This document shows positions 11,578 through 23,257 of a stretch of DNA of 64,000 nt, one piece after another. The position numbers and the translations under genes are program-made. The notes under the pieces were generated by a model that saw only the letters and a program-made list of their open reading frames with translations, was not told where the DNA came from and did not search any database. The stretch is taken from assembly GCF_030247185.1 (NCBI RefSeq), contig NC_080572.1:9317007-9381006 (forward strand), written 5' to 3'. Position 1 is the stretch's first letter. Every line of letters starts with the position of its first letter. Source of the DNA: Malaya genurostris. Taxonomy: Eukaryota > Arthropoda > Insecta > Diptera > Culicidae.

Positions 11578-12374
11578 CAAATATAGGTCGAGTTTAAAGC
11601 ACGGAAACTGACAAAAGGAATCAAACTCCAACTTTTCTACAACGATCACACTTCCGTATACTCTTAATGTAGCTATCAAAAACAAGGTTCAGCAGCTATC
11701 GAGAAGGATTTGCGCTCAATCCGACGGTACAAGACATGTAAACAACACGTTAATCGAATCGTTGCTAGGATATTGGTAACTATTAGTCCAAAATAACAAT
11801 TTATCGACCAAGGTTGCCAGTTTAAAAAAAAAATCATGCGAACTCATTTTGACATAACGAGTTACTGAAGGGTAGTTAAATTTACGATACAGTTTTGATA
11901 GACGAGTGGCAGGTCGTGTCGTCGGTCTGGTGGAGAATGGGTGCGTAAATGCTCCTAAAATGCATGCATAAAGTTGCCTGCGCATTTAACACAACCACAG
12001 TAGCTAATGGGAAAAAGTACACCCGTTTCTCACTAGAGGTGCTGTTAGTGTCACCGTATGGTGAAAAATCTATGTTTATTTGATTTATGCCTTCATATAT
12101 ACTAATCATGGAAAATGTTATTGCCAAGAACATTGCTTTCTCACTACCAAACATACCTATATATCAATCTCATTTACCTCGTACATGCGGGATTAACGAA
12201 TATCAAATGAAGTCGAATAAAAAAAAAAGAAAAAAGAAAGAGGAGGAAAATAAACAGGACACGTATGGCGAGATAATGACGTAATTTCGCCTGGACAATT
12301 TTGACAGCAGCCGGAATGCAGCCAGCCTTCTGACGGTTGCCAGAATTCCTCACAAGCGGGGTTCCTTCTTTATA
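11578..12374. other. Non-coding, nothing recognised
   Basis: This stretch has short overlapping ORFs on both strands, but none has a domain. An A-rich patch (12217-12251) makes an artificial lysine-rich reading frame. I see no inverted ends or RNA gene. Confidence 0.4.
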
Positions 12375-12901
12375 CACTCTCATTGAACATAACTCAAAAT
12401 TAAGTGACACATCACTCAAATTCATAAAAAGTGCACGTACTCTAAACTTGAGTTACCAGCTATCTACTCATTTTTGAGTTAAGAGACAAAGCTATCAAAA
12501 TTTGAGTATTTTTTACTCAAAATATGAAAAAAATATTTTTTTCAAAATTTGAGTGAGTTTAACTCAAAACTTGAAATCCTTGCACTCAAAGTAAAAACAT
12601 TCTTATTCACAAATGTTGAGATAGAAAGTGATTCTTTTTTTTTTAAATAGAATGCCCAGAAAAGTGTTTCAAACCCGTGTCCTTTTGACCGGTTTGGAGT
12701 CAATCTTGAACGAAAATTGAAGTATTTTTTTCACTCAAATGTTTGAAATCTCAACGCTTACTCTATTGTATGAATAAATGCGAGAAAACTCATGGCCTGA
12801 GCAAATTTTACTCAAATCGATACTCAAATTTTGACATATTGATCCAGTTTATGAATTTGAGTAATCGCAACTCAAATCATGAGTTATGTTCAATGAGAGT
12901 G
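12375..12901. mobile_element. 527-bp MITE with TA target duplication
   Basis: The ends are near-perfect inverted repeats of about 24 bp (CACTCTCATTGAACATAACTC and its complement at 12881-12901). TA flanks lie at 12373-12374 and 12902-12903. The interior is rich in ACTCAAA and TTTGAGT words in alternating orientation. It lies about 350 bp upstream of the TAF8 start codon, so it could affect that promoter, but nothing in the sequence proves that. Confidence 0.85.
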
Positions 12902-13254
12902 TAGTACCTCGTTTCTCAGGACAGCGAAGCAGAGTTACCATATTTACAGATTTTTCTGTAAAAGCGCAGATTTTTTGGCCTATTTTGCCATAAAGAATCA
13001 GAACACAGAACATCAAAATTCACAGATTTCTAGAGATGTTTATGAATATTATACGGGAAACGTGCACAGATTTTCACCTACAGATGTTTGGCTTGATAAC
13101 TGATTTTTGGAAAAATGATCTGGCATCCCTGAGCCAGAGAGAAAAGAAAGAAAATAATAAACAGGATTCTTGTTCGGCTTGATTTCTTTTAAGAATTTTT
13201 ATAGACTGCTGCATTAATTACTACTATCGTTTCAATAGAATTGCAAAGCCAATC

Positions 13255-14385
13255 ATGATGGCTGAAATCAATGCTACCCAATTAGCACGGAGAAAATACC
13301 TCAACATGGCTGTATCGTCAGAATTGCTAGAACATGAATTTGAAAGTGCCGACAGGGATTGTGTCGAAACGCTTACGGAAATGGTGCAAAGTTGTGAGTA
13401 TTAATGAATAGGACATTCATTATTGTTCTTTCTGATCAACCACATTGTCGTCTAATTCTAGTTATCGTAGAACTAGGTCAGTCTGCTCGAAATTATTGTG
13501 AGCTAGCCGGACGTACTCAACCTGTTATAGGAGATGTTGTTATAGCGCTCATCAACATGGGAATTCCTGTAAAAGGTCTGGAATCATATGCCAAGCGAGA
13601 AGGACGACAAATATTACCCCTGCCGCAACAGGCACAGACTCAGAAGCAGCTTAGCATTCTCCAGGCTGGTCAAAAGAATTCGCACCCGTCACACATTCCC
13701 AATTATTTACCGGCTCTGCCAGATCCACATGCATACATACGAACACCGGTATATAATTGTAAAATGTATATCAATGTTGTGTTGCTCATCTCATGTGTTA
13801 TTCTAGACATATAAACAACCCGTAACCGAGTACGAAGCTATTCGTGAAAAAGCAGCTTCCCAAAAGCGGGACGTCGAGAAAGCACTCACTCGATTTCTAG
13901 CTAAAACAAGCGATGTTCACAGTCTGTTTGATAATGAGGATAACCCAATGTTTCCACTAATTGCCTGCAAACCATCATTTCCACCATACCTACAGGCGTT
14001 GAATCCAACAGATCAGATATTCGACTTCGAAGAGCTGGAGTATTATTATCAGGTGGCAAACCGGAAGGAAGATCCAGCTGATGCCAAGGATGCTGACGAC
14101 GATGACGAAGACGGCGACGATGTTGAAGATAAGAAAGAAGACAAAGATGATGAAAAGGATGTAGAATCTGGCCGGGGAGATTCGAACAATGGAAGTGCTA
14201 GCGTTAAAGCGTGCGGGGAAGCTAAAATGGGCCCTCCAACGGTGACGGTTTCCACAGCAAGCGGTAACATAACAACGGCTCAGATCAATTTAACTAACAA
14301 TAGTCCTACGATCGACAATCCATATTTGCGAGCGGCCACCATTCCCAGGAAGGTGAAGAGCGAAACTGGAACGGGGATGTTTTAA
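13255..14385 (+). CDS. Taf8: TFIID subunit 8 (TAF8), three exons
   Basis: TAF8 is a histone-fold subunit of the nuclear general transcription factor TFIID and pairs with TAF10. The exons I infer are 13255-13393, 13462-13748 and 13807-14385, with GT/AG introns of 68 and 58 bp; together they give 1005 nt (334 aa), close to the usual insect length. Residues about 10-95 match the TAF8 histone fold (QLARRKYLNMAVSSELL, FESADRDCVETLTEMVQSF, SARNYCELAGRTQP). The conserved TAF8 C-terminal segment follows (PDPHAYIRTPTYKQP, EKAASQKRDVEKALTRFLAK). Then comes an acidic Asp/Glu tract (about 231-270), and the end TIDNPYLR...PRKVKSE matches the family C-terminus. Two ATGs stand in tandem (13255, 13258); I chose the first, and the second gives one residue less. 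Exon 1 contributes one base of a Phe codon to exon 2. In Drosophila the orthologue is prodos. Confidence 0.93.
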
Positions 14386-14586
14386 GAGAGTAACGACTGG
14401 TTAAACTTAACATAACGACATTCAAAGCCGTTTCTGTTTAATCGAAAATTTTAGTTGTCATGTTGAATGTTTCGATCAGTCAGACAGTCATGTTTATGAT
14501 TTGTACTAAAGAAAACAGATTTTAGGATTTTGTTTTTAAATAACGAAAATTGTTTAGATCTAAGATTCTTTCAATCTATTAAAAAC

Positions 14587-14592
14587 AATAAA
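14587..14592 (+). terminator. Polyadenylation signal of TAF8
   Basis: AATAAA lies about 200 bp after the TAF8 stop codon, in AT-rich 3' UTR-like sequence. It is the first canonical signal downstream of the gene. Confidence 0.5.
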
Positions 14593-14702
14593 AAATATTC
14601 ATATTTATTTAACTCATATTATTTACAAATTGCTTTTTCGAAAAAAAATATAACATACTTATATGTCTAGATAATCGTGTGAGTACCGGTACCTGCCTCA
14701 TG

Positions 14703-14708
14703 TTTATT
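14703..14708 (-). terminator. Polyadenylation signal of the convergent gene
   Basis: TTTATT on + is AATAAA on -, about 60 bp after the stop codon of the - strand exon ending at 14767. It lies only about 110 bp from the TAF8 signal, so the two mRNAs end very close together or overlap. Confidence 0.45.
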
Positions 14709-14766
14709 TTATTACTAAATAAATTGAGCATGGTTTCTAAATTTGAGCGATTACAATTATGAATCC

Positions 14767-15377
14767 TTATTTCGCAATGTACCGATCCAGGTTGTCCCAG
14801 TTGCATGAGTAATCGATCTGCAGCAGACCCTTCTTGCTAAGACTGAAATGTTGCGGAGTGTAACATACATTAGCATTGGTAGCCGCTATCGAAACCGCCG
14901 TTGACGGATCCACCGGAACCGGTGGTGCTGCTATCAACGTTGGAGCAATGCTTATTTGACTGGGTCGTCTGCCCATACTCATACTGACAACGCTTACGCT
15001 GCGGGAGCGCCTACGCATTGGACTTTGACGACTGGTGGCGTACAGTGGCACATGTTCCACCTCTTGGCGGGCACACTCAAAGCAATCGTTCACCGTATAG
15101 TAGTTCCCTCCGCCACTGATACTTGCTGGGGCGCCTGGCGATTCCAGCAGAGACATATGGTGAGGTGGAATAGGCGGCGGTAGCGGCATGTAGCAGCAGC
15201 TGGGTTCATAGTAGTCGTACGATGGCGGGCCTGGAAATTCAAGTTGGGGTAGCGGTTTGGGCAGAACGATTGGACGTCGGTTGGTCGCGCTTTTGCCGAA
15301 ACCAGGTGTGTGCAGACGTAGAGCAGACATCGGACTATCGCATGAGCTCGGGTGTTCTGTTGAGGAAGTTTCCAGAT
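14767..15377 (-). CDS. Last exon of an unidentified acidic/Pro-rich protein
   Basis: This terminal exon encodes about 202 residues to the stop at 14767. It begins after a splice acceptor (TTGTTCACAG on -); the first two bases (AT) complete a codon with the G left by the exon ending at 36990, giving Asp then LETSSTEHPSSC. The sequence has proline-rich (PLPPPIPPHH) and Ser/Arg-rich (RRRSRSVSVVSMSMGRRPS) stretches, and the end is SLSKKGLLQIDYSCNW then DNLDRYIAK. I see no membrane segment or catalytic motif. Together with the upstream exons it looks like the cytoplasmic tail of a larger protein, but I do not recognise the gene. It is not a transposon: composition, splice signals and phase agreement with exons 22 kb away support a host gene. 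Confidence 0.8.
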
Positions 15378-15804
15378 CTGTGAACAATAAAAACATTCAT
15401 AAGTTCGTGCCGAATGACTTTAAACCCTCGAACCCTTGGAACTACAGCGAATTGAAAAAAGTATTGGCACTTCGGAAACATCCTAAGGAAGTAAAATTGG
15501 TGGAAGATATGAAAAAACTATTATCCAACCAATACAAAAAAATGTTGGTACAAATGTTGTACAAGGCCTTATGAGTAGTGTTAAGAAAAAGGTTCATGCA
15601 TTTGAATATGGTATTGAATTTAAAAAAAGAGCATATAAAATATTTTTTTTTTGATTTGATTTCCCGAAAGTTTGGAGATGAAATATTTATTGATATTTTC
15701 TTTTGATACAATTAGATTCCGTACACCCTTTATTCAAAGATTAGCAGTTTTCATCTAATCCTTAGATATGGAAATATCTTTTTCTGTACATAGGTTAAAC
15801 GTAT

Positions 15805-16080
15805 GCAATAGGGTGGAACAAAGTTGTATGGGAAAAAATGAAAAGGTTTATTTTCTCTCTCCACCAAACTTTTCGTGTTCTTTCTGGGTCCAATAAGAAC
15901 TATGCAACCCTTATTATATCGGTGAAACTATATTTTTATTGTATGGGATTAAGTATAGGGAAACTTTTTTCAAAAAAAAATCGGCTGGAGATCATCCTGT
16001 AGGCTCCAAAAATCAGTTCATGTTTTATTTTTGTAGTTTTAGAACATGGTTTGTCACTTTAAAAAAAGCTGCATACTTAG
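15805..16080 (+). repeat. Dispersed repeat, copy A (copy B at 62235-62790)
   Basis: Blocks containing AGGGTGG, CCAAACTTTTCGTGTT, GAAACTATATTTT, TCGGCTGGAGATCA and AAAAATCAGT occur in the same order at 62235-62790. Copy A lacks the 304-bp hAT MITE found in copy B, so it serves as an empty-site reference. No ORF is present and the termini are not defined. Confidence 0.7.
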
Positions 16081-16386
16081 CTGAGTATCAATCGTAGAGA
16101 CATCAAAATACTCAGCTCATTTGTAATAGAATAATATAAAAAAAATCATATTACGACATAGGGTAACAGAGGTATTTTGGCCCATTTTAGGATTTATTTT
16201 ATTTTGGCCCACTTAGTAAAAATATCCATCAAATGTTGTAATATCTTCGAAAACTCCTTCCGCAATAGGTAATTTAATGTGATTAGCTTCAAATTGATGC
16301 AACATGGGTTACTTAACATCGATAAAATCCGAGGTTTTCTTCCTCGTTAAATTTCCTACGAAATTTCATCCCACCCTAGTATACAA

Positions 16387-17591
<1,205 letters not shown>

Positions 17592-17946
17592 GTTTCATAT
17601 TTGGTATTCGAATTTTCATTTCTAATGCCAGCCTCATCACAAAAAAGAGCATCGAAAATACCCAATTTAAATTGATTTCGTTTGTACAATTATACATGTC
17701 TTGTATTTTAAAAAAATCGTTATGTTTATAGAGGATTTGACTACATTGCTTTCCTATTGAAAATGACAAGCTGTTCATTTCACGAATTATTGTGGTTTGA
17801 AATGGCAAATCGTATAGATCGAGTAGGAATGTGCAATCTCTGCACAAGAATATTGATGCGTGCCAAACGATTTTATAAAATATCTGGTATTTTTTCCCTT
17901 CTCATATAGAAAAGCTATGCAAAGCAGAGCCTTGCTAGTACATTCC

Positions 17947-18115
17947 TGTAGTGGAATTTGACCTTCTGTTTCAACAGACTTCGCAGCCGATTCAGAGTTT
18001 GCATGGCTGGTGCTACGATTCTACTGACACTACGAATCCGTCCAGGTCGGGGCTCGAACATACGATAACTGCTTTGAAAGACCAGCGCCCTATGCATTGA
18101 ACCGCCAACCCGGAA
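17947..18115 (-). mobile_element. tRNA-derived SINE, copy 1
   Basis: Read on -, it starts with a tRNA-like head: an A-box-like region (TTGGCGGTTCAATGCATAGG) and, about 35 nt on, a B box (GTTCGAGCCCCGACC). The body then runs through CGTAGTGTCAGTAGAATCG to TGAAACAGAAGGTCAAATTC. Copies at 18315-18496, 49313-49397 and 55153-55302 share this body. A Feilai- or Twin-like mosquito SINE is plausible, but the family name is not established here. Confidence 0.75.
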
Positions 18116-18314
18116 CAAAAGGCTATGCACTCACTGTGAAAAAAGACTTTTCAACCGATTCGAATATTATTCGATTCTGCTAGGCGAATTGAGCAACAAC
18201 AGTTTTTACACTCGTTCTATGAGTTAAGTGTATATTTTCATGAATTTCATGTGTTCTACAAGCAGTGATAGATCAAATGCTTTGCACATGATGCTAGCGT
18301 GCATATTATTTTCA

Positions 18315-18496
18315 GTGTAGTGGAATTTGACCTTCTGTTTCAACAGACTTCGCAGCCGATTCAGAGTGTCCAGAACCATTGCATGGCTGGTGTTACGATT
18401 CTACTGACACTACGAATACTTCCAGGTCGGGGCTCGAACGCACGACAACTGGTTTGTAAAACCAGTGCCCTATGCATTGAGCCGCCAACCCGGGAC
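18315..18496 (-). mobile_element. tRNA-derived SINE, copy 2
   Basis: This is the best-preserved copy: the tRNA-like head (right end on +) has GGCGGCTCAATGCATAGGGC and the B box GCGTTCGAGCCCCGACC on -. It is 200 bp from copy 1 in the same orientation and contains an extra 11 bp (GTCCAGAACCA) that copy 1 lacks, so the two are separate insertions or an old duplication. Confidence 0.8.
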
Positions 18497-18659
18497 ATGG
18501 GTGCCTGGGTGTTGCTCTTAAAAAAAGTCTAATATCAATGTGTATCAGGCAACTTACCTTATGATCAAAAATCGCGCTTGTCCAATCGGCAAACTTTTAT
18601 TCACTCAACGTTGGCAACACTTTTATACACATTCTTTCAAATTTTGACGCATATCGTAC

Positions 18660-18823
18660 TAGAGTGCCTATAACCAGAGTGACGACTTCTCATCCGTAAT
18701 GTTGGCAACAATTCAAAACATTCCATTAGCCTTACATTGAATTGACAGGTCGTTTGCTCGTTTGGAACTGGGAGCTGTCATTCCAAACGAATAGCTGTCG
18801 CCACTCTGATTATAGTCACTCTA
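18660..18823. mobile_element. hAT MITE nested in the mariner-like element
   Basis: A 164-bp insertion with ends TAGAGTGCCTATAACCAGAG and an inverted counterpart ending CACTCTA. The 8-bp direct repeat TATCGTAC flanks it exactly (18652-18659 and 18824-18831). An 8-bp duplication with TAGAG-type ends is diagnostic of hAT elements. It is non-coding. Confidence 0.9.
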
Positions 18824-18894
18824 TATCGTACGATTAGTTTTTGTTTGGCGTCTATACAAAGAAGTTGAAAAATTTTCGTGTGGCGATTTTTATA

Positions 18895-19209
18895 ATGGAT
18901 GAAAATTTGGAACAACGTGCGTGTATCAAATTTTGTGTTGCAAATGGATTTAAGTGTTCCGAAACGTTTAAAATGTTAGAAAAGGCCTTTGGTGAATCGT
19001 GTCTAGGAAAAACACAAGCATACGAGTGTTATAAACGCTTCAAAGGTGGTCGTAAAAGCTAGGATCATGATGAGATCCCTGGCCGCCCAACAACATCTGT
19101 TACTGAAGAAAACATTGAATCGGCGAAGCAAATCGTGTTGCAAAATCGTTCTGTACCGATTAGAGAGATTGCTGTGTTGTTGGGCATGGATCAGCCGAAC
19201 ACATTTTGA
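18895..19209 (+). pseudogene. Mariner transposase N-terminal remnant
   Basis: The frame starting MDENLEQRACIKFCVANG shows an HTH_48-type mariner DNA-binding domain (KMLEKAFGESCLGKTQAYE, YKRFKGGRKS). It is broken by a stop at 19060-19062, after which the same frame continues (GRPTTSVTEENIESAKQIV, REIAVLLGMDQP) to a stop at 19207-19209. The catalytic DDD domain is absent; the sequence passes straight into the right terminal repeat. It could only supply a DNA-binding fragment. Confidence 0.85.
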
Positions 19210-19659
19210 CAGAATGTGTATAAAAGTGTTGCCAACGTTGAGAGAATAAAAGTTTACCGATTGGACAAGCGCGGGAATTTTAAAATGAAAATTCCGGTTC
19301 TTTTTTTATCATAAGGTATAGTAAAATAATTGATCAAAACAGTTATTTTGAGTGATAGTGCAGCTGTGGCAAGTGTGTGTTGTTTAGTGAAAAGTGTTAT
19401 TATTGAACATTGCTAAAAATGAAAATTGTTCCAGCGACTGTGATCTGATCACTCAAAATTAAATGACATCAATGATGCGAATTTGCCACCAAAAACTGAA
19501 TGACATCAACCGATCTAAGCGCTATCTGCATATCATTGTTGGTGTTATCAGATTTATGTTATAAGATTTATATAGAATGTGTGAAAATTTACAAGACAAT
19601 CGTGTGATTGATCTGCACTTCGTCGATTACTAGTTACTAGTTCCGGTTCCGGAACTATA

Positions 19660-19979
19660 CACTCAGGCAAAAAATATATGGAATTTCATAATGATTTCAT
19701 ATGGTTTTTAGCCACAAAAATTGGAATTCCAATAAAACGCCTTATGAAATTCATACGAAATTTCTAGAAACATTGTGCGAAATTTCTATGACAAACATAA
19801 CTTCTCTCATATACTGTGGAATTCATAAGTTGTTCGTATGAAAACTATAATAGTGATAGATGAGATGTATACTGCAGAGGAATATTTTTCATATTAATCT
19901 TCTGAAATGGTGATTTTAGTGATTTTTGATGCATCATAAGATTTGCCTTATGATTTTCACTACTCAATTTACCTGAGTG
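19660..19979. mobile_element. 320-bp MITE with TA target duplication
   Basis: The left end CACTCAGGCAAA and the right end TTTACCTGAGTG are inverted repeats, with TA flanks at 19658-19659 and 19980-19981. Internal ATGAAATTCATA and ATCATAAG words appear in both orientations. It has the same CACTC start as the elements at 10713 and 12375. Non-coding. Confidence 0.75.
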
Positions 19980-20132
19980 TAGGGTGTTTTGATTTGTAGA
20001 TTTTGCTAGATTCCGTACGGCGAAACTTATTTTTTAATTCCACAGCAGTATTTATGATGTTATGAATAATATGAGAAATGCATAATTACACCACTAGGTG
20101 GATTACAACAGGGTTTTTCCTTTCTACCTCAA

Positions 20133-20784
20133 GTGATGCAAGACCAACTCATCTTTATATGTATATATTATTTCGTAACACCAAACCAACTGATTTCACT
20201 TAATAGACACAACAGTAAAAAACTGTTACAATCATGTGTTACGAATATTGTTCGACTGCTTTCATTGTCAACTATAAATCGATTGCACGATGTAAGTATA
20301 ATAGGATTTTACTGTGATGGAAGCGGCTTGGAAGTGGGAAAAAATACAAAACAATATACAAGTGAGCAATACTTCGTGACAACTTTCAATCTGAGCTTTG
20401 CTTGTTTGGCAAGTTAATGTAGATTACTGCAGAAACGCATCGATTTAACACTTGATTGATCATGCACGCGGTTCATATTTGGTGCTAAGCATGGAAAGAT
20501 TGAGCAAAATATTACAGAGCTAATTGTTAGAAATCAAGATTGGTTTAGTTGACCACTATCTAAAAAGCAATTTTTTTCTGACATAGTTTTTTTTAATTCG
20601 GTTTTTATTTAGTAGGACAATGTGTAGAACATGCTAATAATTAGCATATGAATTGATAGTATGTTGAAATCGAAATAACAGTATTAATATGTGCAGTGCA
20701 TTTTAGACTATTCTCAACACCTTCCCTCTTAAAAATGGTTTTGGGGGTCGGATCTGTGTGACATTTTTTTTAGTGCATAGTGTT
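20133..20784. other. Non-coding, nothing recognised
   Basis: AT-rich sequence with one 94-codon ORF (20133-20417) of no recognisable family. No repeats with clear ends were found. Confidence 0.35.
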
Positions 20785-21130
20785 CTAGCCCTCACAAAAA
20801 AATATCCAACGGAAGTCCTCCATTGGATCGTTGGTATAATGAATATCTAACGGGAGGCCGATTCGGGACATTGTTGAGCCTTTTTCAGTATAAGGAGTTT
20901 ATATTGAAATATATTTTTAAACAAATACTTCATACTAGTAGCACATTTCTACTTCACGTATGACAACAACATATTTACTTTCTATATGAAGAAAACACCC
21001 AATTTTCACAATATTTTTGTAGGAAAAAACAACAACAAACCGTTCCAACAAACTGAACCAGTATTTCAAACGCGTTAAGCTCAACAAGATCTAACCGCTT
21101 TGTCAATGGGAAATGGTTTACCACTTTCAA
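20785..21130 (-). mobile_element. Older relative of the MITE in the BEL LTR
   Basis: Read on -, this segment follows the order of the 490-bp MITE at 1896-2385: GGTTTGTTGTTGTTTTTTCC, AAAATTGGGTGTT, ATAGAAAGTAAAT, TACGTGAAGTAGAAATG, AAAAGGCTCAACAATG, and ends near GTTGGATATTTTTTTGTGAG. It is more diverged and its outer end near 21130 is unclear. Confidence 0.6.
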
Positions 21131-21177
21131 CTGTTTAAATTTTCCTGTTTGAGCTGTTCCTATGAAGTCAATAATAT

Positions 21178-21612
21178 AAACACAGAAAAAAATAATGAAT
21201 GTTGCAGGTGACAGAATTCTTCAAACGATACAATTCACAACTACTTGATTTTTAAAATGGCGCAATATTACACTCGCACAGAATTTTACATGTTCCGAGT
21301 GTTATTTGCATTCGACTACCAAGTGCCGCTGTATGGATTTATATATATCAATTATTCAATGACCAGATATCAGCTCTGCGGTCCAGTCGAGTAACCGATG
21401 TGCTTGTGATCTAATGTTTCTCGGTTCGAGTCGCGCTGCTGCTATCGATCTTTTGTTATTTTTTTCATTCGAATTAATGACATGTAATTTTCAAATCACA
21501 CAATTTTACATGTTCTTGAATAGAAATTTGTATGAAATACGACGCTCCATTTATGTGCATCTTATAAGATGTAAAATCACAAGATTTTTTCGAACTGTGA
21601 ATATATTGTTCT
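21178..21612 (+). mobile_element. TIR element with internal tRNA-like module, copy 1
   Basis: The start (ACAGAAAAAAATAATGAATG, then GCAGGTGACA) and the end (GACGCTCCATTTATGTGCAT, then AAGATGTAAAATCACAAG) correspond to those of the copy at 32430-32850. The middle (21377-21435) reads as a degenerate tRNA-like segment, with an A-box-like GGTCCAGTCGAGTAACC and the B box GGTTCGAGTCGCG. Boundaries are approximate. Confidence 0.55.
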
Positions 21613-21867
21613 TGGAAATTAAACGAGTTTCCATACAATAAGCGGTGGATGCGAATGAATAACAAAAAACTACAAGGATCATCCCCATGGGGTTGTGCGA
21701 GCCATTGATGTGGAATAAGGCAACCAAAATTTCTAATGATCGACATTTTCAATCAAACAGTTCAATCAATCGTCACACTTTTTAATCCGCAATTGCACGA
21801 GAGTCTGCTTCGATTCATCTTTATTAGGAACCATCACCGAACGCGCGAACCTAGAATATAGACACTG

Positions 21868-22876
21868 CACTATGGTCCGAAACGAGAAATTAGCGTGACA
21901 AAAATATTTTCACTATTAAATATTAGTTTTTTGTAGTTGGTGTCTTCACAAAAGTTGTTTGTAATCAAATGGTGCTCCTTTTGATGAAAAGTGCTACTAG
22001 GGTGGTCCTCATTTAGATTGAAATCTGAAATCTAACATTCTTAATTGAATTCAAAAATGATTTTGTTGTACAATAAAGTTGTAGGAAATTTTATTTTGAG
22101 CGACTTTGCTGAAAAAAGCACTTCTCTAGCTTTTCATTTGATCGAGTTACATCAATTTTCCCGAATAAAAGTAGGGTGGCTAGTTTTTGTGTGTCTCATT
22201 TCTCGAATGGACAATGTATGGAACATTTGTAGAACTAATTTGATACTATCATTTTGCCGAAGGAAGTATGTTAATACGTTAAGGCGTTTAAGAGTTATGC
22301 AATGTTTTTGAGTTTTTTGAAGGTATTTTTAAAACTAATTTAAATAAGTTAAAAAAAAACACCCTTCCAATTTTCTCTTATATTTTTACTTATATTATGA
22401 CCTTTCAGGAACCGCATAGGATACATTTTTATCGATCTGGCATCTAATAAATATTGATATTTGAGCAAAATTATGCGCAATGATTAATACAACAACTCTT
22501 CTGAACCCAAATTTTCCGCAGAACGTTTCACAAAAAAGTTAGAACAAAAAAAGTGAATTTTCAGGAGCCACCCTACTTTTATTCGGGAAAATTGATGTAA
22601 GTCGGTCAAATGAAAAGCTAGAGAGGTGCTTTTTTCAGCAAAGTCGCTCAAAATAAAATTTCCTACAACTTTATTGTACAACAAAATCATTTTTGAGTTC
22701 AATTAAGAAAGTTAGATTTCAGATTTCAATCTAAATGAGGACCACCCTAGTAACACTTTTCATCAAAAGGAGCGCAATTTGATTACAAACAACTTTTGTG
22801 GAGACACCAACAAAAAACTAATATTTAATAGTGAAAATATTTTTGTCACGCTAATTTCCCGTTTCGGACCACTGTG
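21868..22876. mobile_element. Fold-back element with 300-bp inverted arms
   Basis: The left arm (about 21868-22190) and right arm (about 22563-22876) are inverted copies of each other with few mismatches, separated by about 370 bp. The ends are CACTATGGTCCGAAACG and its inverted counterpart; CACTG occurs at both flanks (21863-21867, 22877-22881) and may be a 5-bp target duplication. A transcript across it could fold into a long hairpin. It carries no transposase; the short ORFs on the two arms are mirror images. Confidence 0.8.
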
Positions 22877-23257
22877 CACTGTCTTGATTTGTATTTGTTT
22901 TGTAGCCGACGAAATTACATCAATATCCCAAATGTACGTAATTATATCTTTGTATGGGAGAGTGTTCGGTTACCGGCACCATTTTCTTTTAAGTTTAAAA
23001 CTTAGTGCACATTATGCGTCTGCAGTCTGCAAAAAGTTTTCAGGCGAAAAAAGGTTTGCAGGTTAACTACGAAATTTGATAATTTACAGACAAATTTGCA
23101 GATTGGGCATCTCTGCATGTCACTGACAATTTTTCACGAATTGTTGAAAAAATGGGATGTCGGTAACCGAACACCTTGGGGTGCCGGTAACCGAAATCGG
23201 CAGACATTTCAAAAATTTAGAAAAAAACTGCGGAAATTTGGATAGCATCCGGTATTA

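Larger units (their letters stand above)
18557..19316 (+). mobile_element. Internally deleted mariner-like element
   Basis: Long imperfect inverted ends (CCTTATGATCAAAAATCGCG on the left; the right end inverted reads CCTTATGATAAAAAAAG) continue into a shared block GCGCTTGTCCAATCGG and GTTGGCAACACTTTTATACA. TA flanks are at 18555-18556 and 19317-19318. Length is 760 bp including a nested 164-bp hAT MITE. Only the N-terminal part of a transposase remains, so the element is non-autonomous. Confidence 0.85.

Noticed and set aside
12087..12284. Lys/Glu-rich short ORF
   Set aside because: Made by an A-rich run; no family and no support.
14049..14270. Minus-strand Ser-rich ORF
   Set aside because: Antisense of the acidic Asp/Glu tract of TAF8.
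21377..21435. Functional tRNA gene
   Set aside because: A and B boxes are visible but stems are degenerate and copies recur within a repeat, so it is a tRNA-derived module.
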